Of a DNA stretch of 64,000 nt, positions 1-13,165 are shown in pieces. Position numbers and translations under genes: made by a program. A model generated the notes under the pieces. It made no database searches, was not told the DNA's origin, and was given only the letters and a program-made list of their open reading frames with translations. Every line of letters begins with the position of its first letter. Within the stretch, counting starts at the first letter, position 1. Origin of the DNA: Craspedostauros australis (lineage: Eukaryota; Bacillariophyta; Bacillariophyceae; Mastogloiales; Achnanthaceae); contig JAMXDE010000015.1 in NCBI GenBank assembly GCA_026770025.1, positions 930,001 through 994,000 on the forward strand, given 5' to 3'.

Positions 1-55
1 AACGTTTCCATCACCCACCAACACAGCAACGAACATCACCACCACTACTTCAACC

Positions 56-3000
56 ATGAGCTCCCACCTCTTCAAGTCTGATCGCGTTGTCGTCTTCGAC
101 GGCAAGCGTTCCAGTTGGAAAGGCTGGAGTATCAAGTTCATCACCCGCGCCACGCGTAAGGGGCTCGAGGATTTTTACCTCATGGACTTCGATGACGTAG
201 TGGTGAAGCCAGCACCGTTCAGCTCAGACCCTTTGGCTCCCGTTCCAAAAACGGAGGAAGGCGCGAGTGAACCTAAGAAAGTATCCTCCCTGACCCATGC
301 GGAAAAGGCAGAATACAAGAAGATGCTGGCTAAGTATGCGTTCGAAGAACTGACCGTGGCTATCAACCACGAAACTACGGAAGGCGATGTCGCCTTCATG
401 GCTGTGGTGGGGACTAAGGGCAGTCTCACTGAGAGTGGAGACCCGCGCAAGGCGTGGAAGGCTCTTGAGCGCATCTACGAGCAACGAACCGCGCCTATGA
501 AGGCAAAGTTGTTGGCTCAACTCAACGGGATGCGATTGAAGAAGGGCGAAAACCCAGACACGTTCCTCACCGAAATGGAAGTGCTGCGCAATCGCCTCGG
601 TAACGCTGGTATCAACATGGATATGCAGCAGTACCACATGCTCGTGCTCAACGCCCTTGGCAAAGAGTACGAAATGGATGTTAAGATCATAGAACTCAGA
701 TTCCTCGGAAAGGAAGAGACCATGACGATCGAAGACATCCGCGAGACCATGAGCGCCACCTACGACGGCCGCAACATCAAAGGAGGCAACTCCAACCGAG
801 GCGGCAACAACAGTAAGGAGGAGATGGCACTCGCAGCCATTGGGAGCTTCAAGGGCAACTGTCGCAACTGTGGCGCCTACGGCCATAAGAAGGCGGATTG
901 TCGCTCCTCAGCCAAGAAGGGCAACGGCAAGAACAAGTCGAAGGGCCAAGGCAACGGAGGAGGCAAACCCAAATTCATCGGGGAATGCAACTACTGCGGC
1001 AAGAAGGGGCACAAGATTGTGCAGTGCTTCAAGCTCAGGGCCGCCATGAAGGAGGCGGACTCCGCCAACGTCGCTACCGACGGAATGGATGGAATCGACG
1101 ACGTCGCACTCACCGCATCAGACAATATGATGTGTGTATTCATCAACGAAGACGCGAGCGAAGAAGAAAATGTGATCAGCGAAAAACTCAACAAAATCAC
1201 CAAATTCGCAAACCAAGACAAAAATGTGACCACACAGGACCGTGTGTTTTCACACGACGATGACGTGATGATGGATGACATGGCGTTCGTCACGATCGAC
1301 GTCGATGGAACCACCAGCTTTGAGAACGGAACATCCAACGCAGAAAGAGCATGGACTTCCGAAGATATGGCCAAGCACTCTCCACGAGAGTACGGTTACT
1401 ACGGGCCCCCTATCAACGACGAGGAGATGATCAAAGACGAGCTCTTTTCTTCCGACGCAGAAGCCGAGGATCCCGACGAAGTGGTCACAGAGTACCACGA
1501 GGGAACGACAGATGAAGAGGACGCAGACGTAACGGAGATGGCGATGACAGGAGTCGACAACGACAACATCGACCGCGCCATCAACGAACCGGTCTATAGT
1601 CTCCCATCCCGTCCAAGCGCTCTCGACGACATGATCGAGCAATCATCGCGTCGCGACATGAACAACGGATGGTGTCCGTTGTGCCTCAAGCGCGGGCCCC
1701 TCTACGCATGGTGCGTGGACTGCCCGAACATACCCTTTTTCATCCAGCTCGCCAACGAGCCAAGAGGTGCCGTGCCTAGAAACGAAGGCGAAAGGATGGT
1801 GCGCAGAGAGGTGCTAGAAGAGACGAGCGGATTATTATTCGTGACCGCCCGATGCTCGTTGAGCAACGTCCTTTCACCAAACGACGTCCGGTCCGAACTC
1901 TCCCTCATCTGCATCGACGCAGTACATGATATTGCAACCCTCAGACTGACGGGGGTGGAGCCACGCTCCTTGTACTACTTGATGCACCAAATCGGAGTGC
2001 GAGGCGCACTCGACATCTGCATGAATGCATACCGAATGAACGGAATGCTGGAGAGCGTTCGCCTTCAGCCAATTCAACAGGCGCTGATCGGAGCGATGAG
2101 CAGCACCGCATCGGAGCAGCTGATGTGGATGCACCATCCAAGCATCAATGGCGTCCGTGATTATCGCACCCACTGCGAGCTACCGCTGTACAGCGATGCC
2201 AACGGCCACGAAATGGCAATGGTGATCGGCGACTTGGACGACGTCGATACGCGTAAGTCGACCATCGCACCCGACCGCCACGAGGCCAACACCTGGTTGG
2301 GAGATTCCGGCGCCTCCTGTCACCTCACGAACAACGACGAGGGTATGATCAACGTGCGCACAGCGAATCACTCCATCAAGGTAGGCAGCGGTCGATACCT
2401 CAAGGCAACCAAAGTGGGGGACAAGCGGATGAAGGTCATGCAGAAGAATGGCGATACCGCAATCATCCTCCTCAAGTCGGTGAAGTACGTGCCTGAGCTA
2501 TGGGTCAACCTCTTGAGCATCAACAAGGCTCTCGAAAACGGTTTCGATATTAGCAACCAAGGTGTGATCATGTCCTTGGAGAAGAAGGGACAACGCATTC
2601 GCTTCGATCGCATCATGGCGACGCACAGCGGATTTGTGAGTGGCGTGAACATGATAGCCGCTCCTGCACTCGACGATCAAGCCAACGTCGGGGTGTCGAC
2701 GAAGAAACCGATCGACATCAACAAAATCCATAAAATGTTAGGCCATGTTGACACTTACACCATCTCTCGCACTGCGGGACGATACGGATGGAATGTCACA
2801 GGGAAGCTGAACGCTTGTGTGGATTGCGCGATCGGCAAATCGCGACAAAGAGGATTGACGAAGACTCTACAGCCAAGAGCAAAGAAAGTCGGAGAGCGAC
2901 TGTTCATGGACACATCGAGTGTTCAGACGTACAGTTTCGGCCAAGGCAAATACTGGCTTCTGGTTATCGATGACTACAGCGATTACTGCTGGAGTTTCTT

Positions 3001-5824
3001 TGTGAAAGAAAAGAGTGACGTCGGATCCAAGATGGTGGGGTTATTACGGTGGCTTCAGGCGAATCAGGAAGTGAGCGTGAAAAATGTGAGATGTGACAAC
3101 GCGGGAGAAAATTACTCCACGGAGAAGCAACTACTTAACGCTGGATTCGGACCGACTTTCGAGTACACCGCCGCGGCCACTCCCCAACAAAATGGTCGCG
3201 TGGAGCGAAAATTCGCTGTACTATACGGAAAGGTGAGAGCCATGCTGAATCAGACGCATCTACCGAAGAGCTCTCGAAGTAAGCTGTGGGCAGAAGCAGC
3301 TCGCACAGCCACGCAATTGGAGAACATCATCGGAACAAAGACAAGAGAACCAGCGTGTATCCTATTCAACGAACAGATCCCCACCTACGTAGATGGACTG
3401 CGTACATTCGGGGAAATAGGTATGGTCCACATTGGAGGACGAACAATCAAGGCGAAGCTGGATAGCAGATCCAAACCGGCTATGTTCGTTGGATACGGCC
3501 AATCACATGCTAGTGGTGTGTACCGGATGATGAATCTAGCTACAACGAGAATCCTAATCACAAGAGACGTGACATGGATGAACCAGTCATATGGGCAGTT
3601 CAAGGGTGTTGCGAACGCCAACAGGTCAGTACTAATAGACCTGGAAGATGACAACTCTACATCGGAGATACCTTCCCCGAACAATAGAGTAACTTGGGAG
3701 CGACGTGAGGACACCATCAAGGGAATGGAGACCGACGACGCAGATCAGAGCAGAGGAGCCGGAATTGATGTAGATACAGAAGACGCTGCTCAAGGGCAAG
3801 ATGACTTGCTCCCCACCCAAGGGGATGACGATTCGTACGATGATAACGACGATGAATCCGGAAGGGACAACGAGAAGAGACCACACGATCCAGACGAGGT
3901 CCCAGTCGCAACACCTGTTAGAGGGATGCCAAGGATGCTGAAGGCTCTGGCGGGGTTCAATAATTCACCCATTCCAATGGAGGAACGAGACCTAGGATCC
4001 AGTGGAGAGTCAGAATCAGATGAAGGAGAGAATGAGACTACTCCAACAACGACTACCACACCATTGGCAACATCAGGACAGGATTTTCACACGAATTGGT
4101 CAACATTCAACAGAGACGTCGCAGGTATGATGATAGACACTACTCACGGTAAGATGAGACTCGACGACTTCATCACTGCGAGCCAAGAATTGGACCAACG
4201 ATCACTCGAAAAGGGGTACGAGCAAGCTAATGTCGCAATGATGCTAGACCCAACCACATTCGAGGAGTGCTGGGATCATGCAGATCCTGAGAAGAGAACG
4301 AAATGGCGGGAGGCCATCAACAAGGAGTTCAACGATATGACCAGAAGAGGAGTATGGGAGAAGATCAGGATGAACCAAATGCCGAAGGATCGGCGATGCG
4401 TGAAGACCAAATGGGTGTTCAAGGAGAAGAGGAACGGTGTGTTCCGTGCAAGACTCGTCGCATGCGGATACTCACAGATTGCAGGAGTTGACTTCTCAGC
4501 ACACCACGCACCAGTGATACACGACGCAACCTACCGCGTCATGCTCACAATGAAGATGTTGTTACACCTGGACAGCATCATTATCGACTTTGAGACAGCA
4601 TTCTTACATGGAGAACTCGAGGAGGAGATCTACATGCGATGCCCCAAGGGTATGAAGCATGAAGCCGACGAATGCCTGCTACTCAAGAAGACGATTTATG
4701 GACTCGTGCAGAGTGCCAGACAATGGAACAAGAAGCTGGTCGACATCCTACTCAAATTGGGGTTTAGACAGAGCGCTGTGGATCCATGCCTTCTGATTCG
4801 GAATCAGGAAGGGAGCCTACTGCTGATCGGAACCTACGTTGACGATTGCTTATGCATCGGAGAGGAACAGGAACTGAAGAAGCTAGTGAGGGATATCAAG
4901 GCAGAGCGGTTCGGAATCAAGGTGGAAGAGGATCTCGAAGACTATCTCAGTTGCAAGATCATATTCAACCACGATCATACGAACTGCTGGGTGAACCAAC
5001 CGCACATCATCAAGAACATCACCGATACATTCAAGGACGACGTGATGAAGCTACAGCGGTACGGTACACCAGGAACACCAGGGCAAGGCATCCAAAGGGA
5101 CAGTGACTCGCCCAAGGTGGACAAGGAACGGCACAGCAGGTACCGAAGTGGAGTAGGTATGCTGCTATACTTGGTGAAACACTCCCGGCCCGACATCGCC
5201 AACGCAGTACGTGAACTGACCAAGGTATTGGATGGACCAACAGCCGTAGCATACAAGGAAATGCTAAGGGTCATGAAGTTCGTGTCGGACACGAGAGAAT
5301 ATGGACTGAGGGTGAAGCCGGATCCATTGGAGAACGATGCATGGAAGATTGTTGTATACACCGACAGCGAGTTCGCTGGCGACAAAGACAACCGCATCAG
5401 CGTAGGAGGACACATTGTGCTACTACAAGGAGTGCCAATCATCTGGAGATCAAAGGCACAACGCAGCGTGACACTGAGCTCAACGGAAGCAGAGTACGTT
5501 GCACTATCGGAGGCCGGAAAGGAGATCCGCTTCCTCACCCAACTGATGAGAGACATCGGGTTGGAGATGCACAGACCAGCAGACGTGATGGTTGACAACG
5601 TGGGAGCAATCTTCATCGCTTCCAACCCATCCACATCCGCCCGAACCAGACACATCGACATACGACATCACTTCATTCGAGAACTGATTGCGAACAGAGA
5701 GGCTAGAGCCCGGTTCGTACGTTCAGAGGACAACATCGCAGACGGGTTCACCAAGAACACGAAGAAGGAGATCTACGACAGACACAAGGGCGATATCATC
5801 CAGCCAAGGTCAGCATTGGACTAA
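56..5824 (+). mobile_element. Ty1/copia LTR retrotransposon, gag-pol
   Basis: One reading frame of 1922 codons encodes a complete copia-order polyprotein. Gag carries two CCHC zinc knuckles (about residues 268-282 and 310-323). The aspartic protease has DSGASCH near residue 752. The integrase has an HHCC finger (about 893-925) and a D,D35E core (near 952, 1014, 1050). The reverse transcriptase has YVDD near 1593, and RNase H starts near TDSEFAGD (about 1769). The order PR-IN-RT-RH is diagnostic of Ty1/copia, and the integrase and RT resemble the CoDi elements known from diatoms. A long linker (about 340-745) separates the knuckles from the protease. The element looks whole, with no break seen in the coding part, so it is probably young. 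The 5' LTR must lie left of the window. A purine-rich tract at 5903-5909 followed by TGTCAGG at 5910 is a possible polypurine tract and 3' LTR start, unproven without the other LTR. Confidence 0.93.
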
Positions 5825-8593
5825 TGGAACGGAGAGTGGGACGGTGGTGATGAAGGGTAAGAGAGAGCAGAGTCAAGAACGATATATTGTCAATGCGACA
5901 ATGGAAGGGTGTCAGGAATCGGGGGTACGCTTTTACCAAGATACCCATGATTGCCGCACCTCCCAATAATATCTTCACAACTCGACGAGGTCAACTTTGT
6001 TGGTAACACTCGGACCACCTTGCAGCCTGTCCCCCATCAACCCTCTGTTCATGAATGACATCAACATCAGTCATGTCCCACCATGGAGCCTATCCATGTA
6101 CCACCGCTGTAACGAGGGCGAACCTATGGATCGACCTCTAGGGATGTAATCGCACATGAGCCAAGACTATGGGCGAAACTGTCGATATGTATCAGACATG
6201 TCGACGCGCATCGACGGACAAGGAATCGCTTCTCTGAGAAAACGAAACGGAGGCGATGCTCCTATCCGCTCAAGAGCACGAATGACGACGCGACATGCAT
6301 TGAACATGACCGGTGAGTATGTGATGATGGCGCAGGTGGAATACTGAGGAACCGAAGGTCAAGTGGGATCGATCAGACTGAGACCCATGCTGAAGGTACC
6401 CGTGCGTCTATGAGAGATGCTGCTCGAATGTAGAAGATGCAAATCACCACGATGATGCATGATGAACCTGCAGAAGAGAGCATGAGAGCAAGCTGATGAA
6501 GCAGATGAAAGCAACCATGAACAAGTGCATGATCATGGTGAACTGCTACAGATTACACTTGCTGCTGAACTGGAATTGGAGAGTCAAGGAGTTTGTTCTC
6601 ACAGTTCTAAATTGGTACAGATTGATAAGAGATTAATCTACTACCTAACCCCGGATTTCCAACACGCCCCACCCATTCTGAACACATCAATGTGTCGCCA
6701 GAGAATGTGGGAACGCATGAGGGGCATGTGGAGGAGCTGCAACGATCGTATCGACGAGATACGGATCCAAATACGAACGGCATCCGTGTCGGAATCGGGT
6801 GTTCGAAAATTCTGCGTTTCAGTGCAAGGAGCCTTTGGGATATCCAATGCGCCCAGATTTTTCTGTCCTTCATGGGGTGGATAGATGGGGGGTATCCGGA
6901 GCTAATGTGGTGCGCAGATTGTGAAAATGCCAGGGATGATAATGATGATCATGGGTGCTGAAGGTAGGGCAGCATGGTGCCATCGAGAATTTTTCGCACC
7001 CACCACCTGACAGACAGCAAGCCAAAACGACATTAAAAATAAAGTTCATACAAATTCAACTTCGATATTCAGAATAAACGATAGTCAAGTGTCCGGATGC
7101 ACTGTCTAGCTTTAATTTTAAACGGTGTGTTGTCGAGATATAACATCACAAGCAGCTGTTTGGATGGTGTTGGATGTCCTCTATTTTAGTCTACTTTATC
7201 ACGACTCATCACGAGTAAAACTCCACAACTAGTGCTATCGTGACCCATTCTGCATTTGGTGCAGGTCGTAGTACAAGGTATCCAACAGAGGGAGCGCGTA
7301 CGTGAGAATGATGTGTGATGATGTTGCAACATGACTCAACATCATCGTCGAGCGGAGAGCATTTGTTCTTCGCGTCCCCCATCATCGTGTTCGCCAACCC
7401 ATCACATTCCGAACATCACTTCGCGCGCGCCACAACAGAACAAGCAAACATAATTTCGCCTGTCTTGGTTGTTGTCCGGAAGAACTTTCGAAATTTTGGT
7501 GTGTGTCGAGAACTTGTTCATGTCACGAACGACATCAATATTCGTAGAATGGAGTTGAATTTTCATGTACTGTTGTGGCACGATCCGGAAGGGAAGGCCT
7601 AGCTGACTGCCAGATTCAGAGAATCTGATGATGCAGTTGACTAAGGGTGACCATCTGGGAAGTAGTAAATGACAATGAGCAGATGAGAGTTGTTGTGCTG
7701 ATCTTGAGTTGTGCTATTGGTTATTTGAATAGTCTGCATTGTGAGTTGATCAGATTGGGATGTAGGATGAAGAAACAATGTTCAGTTGGACAGTGTGGCT
7801 TCGCACTGACCCTCAGTGGTTCAGTGCTGAGGATGGACAGGCTCCTTACTCTCTCTTGCTCTCTAGTATCTGTATTAGTGGTTCTATGTTCAAGTACAAG
7901 AGCTTGACATCTTGGTTGAGGTTGTGGTTGAGAACAAGGGATGGCAAGTGAGTGGAATTGCAGTTGGATTCCCTGCTCATGTTGAAGCAGGACAGATCTC
8001 CTTGTTGATGTCATGTAAAGGTAGTAGGTTGCTTAGCTGACAATGGAATTGAGATGGATCGTGACACAAGGATTCAAAAGAGCATATTGTTCCTGGGATG
8101 CATTGGGTCGAGTCAATTGAGTGGTTGGAGTCAGCAGTGATTTGTGAGTGGAGAAATGAGGAAAGGAGAATTTTGCTGTATTCGTAGTTGGAGGATTTGG
8201 AGCCAAAATGGCATGCCAAAACTAATTTCAAGGATCGACATCGGACACACTAAAGTGGAAAGTAGTCCGTTCTTTAGAAGAACTTCAACTTGCAGTCATA
8301 ATCTGGTTCAAAACAAGGAGCGTATCAGCAATACACCACCCACAGCTAATCAATGGAAGACTGCCATCTGTGTGCCTGAGAACATATTCACTTCACATCC
8401 TGAGCATGCAAGCCTGTTAGAATCATTCACTAGTTTGGTTGTCAGAAATTTACTCCATTGGCACCCGCAGTGTGCCAGATGAAGACGAACGTGAGCACTG
8501 GACGCTGTCCGCACTACCATACATACTACATTGGTGTGGAGCAGGTGTGGAAGAACCGACCGACCATGTCAGGATGCCGCTCTGTCACAACCA
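5825..8593. other. Gene-poor stretch after the retroelement
   Basis: No reading frame here has a recognisable domain. The first part may hold the 3' LTR of the copia element (possible start 5910, end not determined). The rest, particularly 7000-8590, is mixed-composition DNA with many short frames and no motif I recognise. I saw no tRNA or rRNA. Confidence 0.5.
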
Positions 8594-10378
8594 TTAAAGC
8601 AATTTCTCGTAACCTTCGTTGTTCCAAATCCACCGGTCGCCGCGCTTCTCAATACCAGTGCATCCCTTGCAGATGCGCCAGAATGCCTGCGGGATGGGGG
8701 TTGGATCGTGGAGGTAGAACTCTGGGAAGTTCTCCTGGATAGCGTCTGTGGCAGCCTGTGCCTTGTAATGGGGGATGGTGGAATCGAAATGATGGGCGAC
8801 ATGCGTTGTGCCGATTTTGTGATGCAGAAAGTCGATCAAACCCCACGGGTCGAGCTTGTCGTACGGACGATCGATGGTGTGAAGTGCGCCCTTCACGAAG
8901 TTGTACTCCTGATCTTGGGAAAAGTGCGGGACGTCAGTGTCTGTGTGTTGGAGCCTGCCAATGTTCGTGTACAAGAATGTTTCAGCACGAAGTGGATTGA
9001 AAAAGCACTCGAAATTGATAGAGGCGGAGCAAGCAGTTGCAGAGTGGTAAAGCCGAATGCGAGAATTGTGAGCTGCACAAGATGTGGCGTCGATGGTGAT
9101 GGTCACAGCAAGTTGAAGAAGAGGAACATCGCATCCGCCTGCGCGCAATCATCCATCCATCCAGCTATCCACCTTTGGACATGCAATGACACGAGTGCAA
9201 TTGGATCTAGCCCTGATGAAGTTGCAACCACAGACAAGCACGTACGCACGCACACGCTGGCCCATTGCTGTAGTTTGCACGTACCAGGTATATAGCACCA
9301 ACCACGCATTGACGACGATGAGTGGACCACCGTACAGCGCCATGACCTGCGGCAGGCCGTTGCACAAGGCCCACACGCCGGCTCCTGCGATCGCGGCAGC
9401 AACTCCAATGTCGCTCTTGAAAACCTTGGCCTTCCAATTTCCGGGGAAGAGTTCTTTCATCGGTTGGTTCGGCGCCGTCAATGGATCCGGCCAGAAATGG
9501 TTTGTCATACCACGGTCGATGCCGCCCGTGGCGCCGATTGCGAGGTAGGCCGGCCATCCGACGATGAGGTGCAGGAATGCCTGCAGGGATCCCCACGCGC
9601 GCACTCCCGGCTTCTCGCCCAGCGTTTTGACCATGTTCGCGCGCAGCTGCATGGAGCCTTCGTCTTCGCCTTCGTACTTTTCGGGCACGTGCGTCTCGCC
9701 CAACTCGAGATGGTTCGTGTACTGGTGATGGACGGCATGCGATCGCTGCCACGAGTAATACGGCACCAGGAACAAGGAATGCAGGACGTATCCCACCGTG
9801 TCCTGAATCGTCTTGTTCTTGGAGAATGCGCCGTGGCCACATTCATGCGCCAGGACCCACAGTCCCATGGCGACCGTCCCCGTCACGATTGAATATGCCG
9901 TCCAGATTGGGAGGGTGAGGAAGTTCTCTGGCGGTGCAATCGACAGCAGGTTGGCTCCGAACCACGTGCACAGCGCCGTGCCGATCAAGGACACGCTGAG
10001 GTATCCCAGCGAACGCGCCGTCTCTGGTTCGTAGCAGTCCTTCGGAATGATGGCGCGCACGTCACGCGCATCTGGAAAGTCTTCGTGGTCCCATGCCAGC
10101 GCTTTTCCATTGAGACCGGAGAACACGACGCCGGTGAGGTCCATCTTGATGGTCTTCTCCTTCTGCTGCGGATCCTCACTGTTGTTGTTGTTGCTGCTGT
10201 TGTTGTCATTGCCGCCCGTTGGTGCGGATGTTGTCACTGGATCAAGGGCCACCGCATTCAATCGATGGTAGCTATTGCTGCTGCTGCCACTCATCTGGGA
10301 TGGCACAACGAATGCCGATGCGTTCGGCATGCTGGCTGCCGCAGCAATCGCTGCAACCGCTGTGATTGAGAATCTCAT
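8594..10378 (-). CDS. Membrane fatty acid desaturase (FAD2/omega-6 or omega-3 type), plastid-type presequence
   Basis: This gene encodes a di-iron acyl-lipid desaturase that inserts a double bond into a membrane-bound fatty acid. Two exons (10378-9285 and 8954-8594) flank a 330-bp intron (9284-8955, GTACGT...CAG). Joining them restores the family sequence TWLQHTDTDVPHF and gives 484 residues. The three histidine boxes are HECGH (about 177), HAVHH (about 214) and HVAHH (about 415). The start at 10378 was chosen because it opens a signal peptide ending in ASA-FVVP, the secondary-plastid targeting signature; an upstream in-frame methionine would bury it. The histidine boxes resemble FAD2-type enzymes more than plant plastid FAD6 (GHDCAH), which makes the plastid leader notable. 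Regiospecificity (delta-12 or omega-3) cannot be decided by eye. The gene diverges from the oxidoreductase that starts at 11159. Confidence 0.9.
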
Positions 10379-11158
10379 CTTGGTGCAGTACGGTATTCTC
10401 GGTGTTCTTCCTCTTGTTCTTATGCTTGTTCTGCAGGAGAATGAGGAGAGTTGTGACATGTGCGTGTATTGTGGTTGTCGCCTTTTCTGCCTTGTTGTGG
10501 TGACCCTCGGCAAGGGTTGAAGTGACGTTGTGTCGTTGTCTTGTCGTTTCCCTCGTTGTTGTCATAAATTCTCAATGGTTTGTGGCACAACATCGCTCGT
10601 CATCATGCGATGCGCCAACTGGGTTCTTTCCTTTTTGTGACGATTGTGTGGAAAGAAACCAAATCATGATTGGCACAGCGCCGTGATTGGTGCATAAACA
10701 CGTCTTGAAAACTGCGCTCATTCAGGTTGAGTGACGTGGACAAGACCCCCGATCCAATTGATCAATCGTTCTCGGGTACTTCATTAGTTCTTCTGTCGAA
10801 ACCGAAGTGACGTCGATGCACGAAACAGCTCACAAAGTGAATGACACAAGATCCGACGCAGACTTCGCGCTGCGATCACACACAGCATCTGCGATGATCC
10901 GTGAGGATGACGATGACGGTTGCATCATCGAAGACCGACACGAGACACAAGACGCTGATGCATTCCCACACAATCCTCCGATCACGCAAGGCAATACGAG
11001 TGCGAGCGCAGTCGAGAGGAAAAGCCAGAACAGAACACAACGAAGTGGACGCCGAAGTCGAAGGCGTCATAAAAAGCAGAAGCAGCAAACCCTTCGACCA
11101 CGATACCACACATCCAACACATCCAGACGATATCACTCACGTTTGCACACACACCAGA
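10379..11158. promoter_or_regulatory. Divergent intergenic region between desaturase and carotenoid-type oxidoreductase
   Basis: These 780 bp separate two divergently transcribed genes whose products both carry plastid-type leaders, so a shared bidirectional promoter is possible. An AT-rich CATAAAAAG at about 11068 lies 90 bp upstream of the rightward start and could serve as a TATA-like element. The desaturase side has a T-rich 5' leader. No other control site could be assigned. Confidence 0.4.
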
Positions 11159-13165
11159 ATGAAGCTAGGTTTGGCCGTGATCTCGGCCTTTGGGCTCTCA
11201 GTCCTTCTTTCTGATCAGAGGTTCGGCGTGCAGGCCTTCATCGCGCCATCTGCATTCAATGGGCAATCACGGCAGGTCACATCTTCGGCGATGCCAGCCA
11301 CAGGCACAACCTTCTACAATGCCAAATCAGCGTTGCAAATGAGCTCGAGCGACGACACGAGCAAGAGCAAGAGCACGAAGAAGTCCGTCGTCATCGTAGG
11401 CGCTGGATGGGGTGGTTGGGGTGCCGCCAAGGCGCTGTGCCAGAGTTCCATCGCCAACGACCTCGACGTCACCATCCTGGACGCACTGCCAGATCCAACG
11501 GGCAGAACGCCATACCTCTCCAAGACCGGCAAGCCAGTCGAGGCTGGAACTCGTGGATTCTGGATGGACTATCCCAACATCAACGCCCTTTGCGACGAGC
11601 TCAACCTCAACGCCGACGAGGAGGTCTTCACGCCGTTCACCAACTCCTCCTTCTACTCCCCAGATGGATTGGAGGCCACGGCGCCCGTCTTCTCGCAAGC
11701 ATCGTTGGCGGACATCTTTGACAATCCCAAAATCAAATCCAGGCTGCCGACCAATCTGCCTTTCCTTTCTGGCGACGCGTCACCATTTTCGGCCCTGACA
11801 GAGACATTCAACCGCCCCTTCCCGCAGCTGCCATCGCCGCTGGGACAGGTGCTGGCCACTTTCCCCCTCTTTGAGCGTCTGCCACTGTCCGACCGCGTTT
11901 CGATGGTCGGTCTGTTGGTAGCCACCATCGATGCTCTCGGCAACCTGGATGACCCCAAGGTGCAGGAGCAGTACGATCGCATGACGGCCCACGATCTCTT
12001 CATCCGTTTCGGTCTCTCCGAACGTCTCGTCGAGGACTTCATCAAGCCAACGTTGCTGGTTGGGCTATTCAAACCGCCGGAGGAACTTAGCGCCCTGGTC
12101 GTCATGGAACTGCTCTACTACTACGCGCTGGCGCATCAGGATTCCTTCGATGTGCGTTGGATCAAGAACGGCACCGTCAGCGACTCCCTCATCGCACCGC
12201 TCGCGGAACGGCTGGAGATGGAATCCAACCAGCGCAAGGCAGAGCACGGCGAGGATTGCGGACAATTCAATGCCTTCGGTGGCTGCCGCGTGAGCTCCAT
12301 CGCTAAGAGCGCCGCCGGCAACAGCGACTCCGCCATGCAAGTGAAGTACACCGATTCGACTGGCGCCGCGCGAACGATCGATGCCGATGGCATCGTGTTG
12401 GCCTTGAACGGCAAGGGCATGGCCAGCGTTGTGGAGCAGAGCCCCGACCTCGCGAAGTCCCCCGTCTTCAGCCGCGCGGCGTCCATGAAGAATGGCATCG
12501 ATGTCATCTCCACGCGCATCTGGCTCGATACCTACATTGACACGACCCGCACTCCGGCCAACGTCTTTTCGCGATTCGAAGCTCTGCGAGGTGCGGGCGG
12601 AACCTTTTTCATGCTCGATCAGCTGCAGAAGGACAACGAATCGGCGCTGTGGGGTGACGACGAGGCGGGACCTCAGGGTTCCGTCATCGCGTGCGACTTC
12701 TACAACGCCGGTTCCTTGATGAGCCTGCCGGATTCGGAACTCATCGACATCCTGATGAAGGATCTTTTGCCTGAGGCCGTGCCCGAATTCGGCCAAGCCA
12801 AGGTCGTTGATTCGTGGGTTGGCAAGTATCCCGGTGCCGTGAGCTGGTTCTCGCCAGGCAGTTTCACTAGACGGCCGCCGGTGCAGGGCGCCCCGCAGGA
12901 ACTGCCCGGCATCACGTGCGCCGGAGACTGGGTGCGGTTGGGTTCGGACCTGGAGCAAACCACAGCGAAGGGCCTGTGTCAGGAACGTGCCTACGTCAGC
13001 GGCATTCACGCCGCCAACATCCTGCTGGACCGCATCGTCCCAGCTTCGTCCGGGCAGGATCGTCAAGAGGTGCTGCCCATTCGCGATGACGAATTCCCTT
13101 TCAAGGCCGGCAGTCAGCTGAACAAGCAAGTCATGAAGGTTTTGCCAAGGTTTTGGGTACGATAA
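11159..13165 (+). CDS. Phytoene/zeta-carotene desaturase-like FAD oxidoreductase, plastid-targeted
   Basis: The product is a flavin amine-oxidase-fold protein of 668 residues. After a leader (MKLGLAVISAFG..., cleavage VQA-FIAP, a plastid-type bipartite signal) comes the dinucleotide-binding motif VVIVGAGWGGWGAAKAL (about residues 78-94). The C-terminal part contains CAGDWV followed by AKGLCQERAYVSG, the closing FAD-contact region shared by ZDS/PDS-like proteins. The middle (about 290-340) is rich in conserved aromatic and leucine residues typical of the substrate channel. It belongs to the carotenoid-desaturase-like clade of plastid flavoproteins; whether it acts on zeta-carotene or another isoprenoid is not decided. 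The start at 11159 was chosen because the frame remains open upstream but only this methionine opens a signal peptide. A long antisense frame (12065-13276) is a codon-bias shadow. Confidence 0.85.
   Translation: MKLGLAVISAFGLSVLLSDQRFGVQAFIAPSAFNGQSRQVTSSAMPATGTTFYNAKSALQMSSSDDTSKSKSTKKSVVIVGAGWGGWGAAKALCQSSIANDLDVTILDALPDPTGRTPYLSKTGKPVEAGTRGFWMDYPNINALCDELNLNADEEVFTPFTNSSFYSPDGLEATAPVFSQASLADIFDNPKIKSRLPTNLPFLSGDASPFSALTETFNRPFPQLPSPLGQVLATFPLFERLPLSDRVSMVGLLVATIDALGNLDDPKVQEQYDRMTAHDLFIRFGLSERLVEDFIKPTLLVGLFKPPEELSALVVMELLYYYALAHQDSFDVRWIKNGTVSDSLIAPLAERLEMESNQRKAEHGEDCGQFNAFGGCRVSSIAKSAAGNSDSAMQVKYTDSTGAARTIDADGIVLALNGKGMASVVEQSPDLAKSPVFSRAASMKNGIDVISTRIWLDTYIDTTRTPANVFSRFEALRGAGGTFFMLDQLQKDNESALWGDDEAGPQGSVIACDFYNAGSLMSLPDSELIDILMKDLLPEAVPEFGQAKVVDSWVGKYPGAVSWFSPGSFTRRPPVQGAPQELPGITCAGDWVRLGSDLEQTTAKGLCQERAYVSGIHAANILLDRIVPASSGQDRQEVLPIRDDEFPFKAGSQLNKQVMKVLPRFWVR

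Noticed and set aside
5910-6960. Full-length 3' LTR of the copia element
   Set aside because: A plausible start follows a purine tract, but without the 5' LTR in the window no end or identity can be shown, so it was not listed as a feature.
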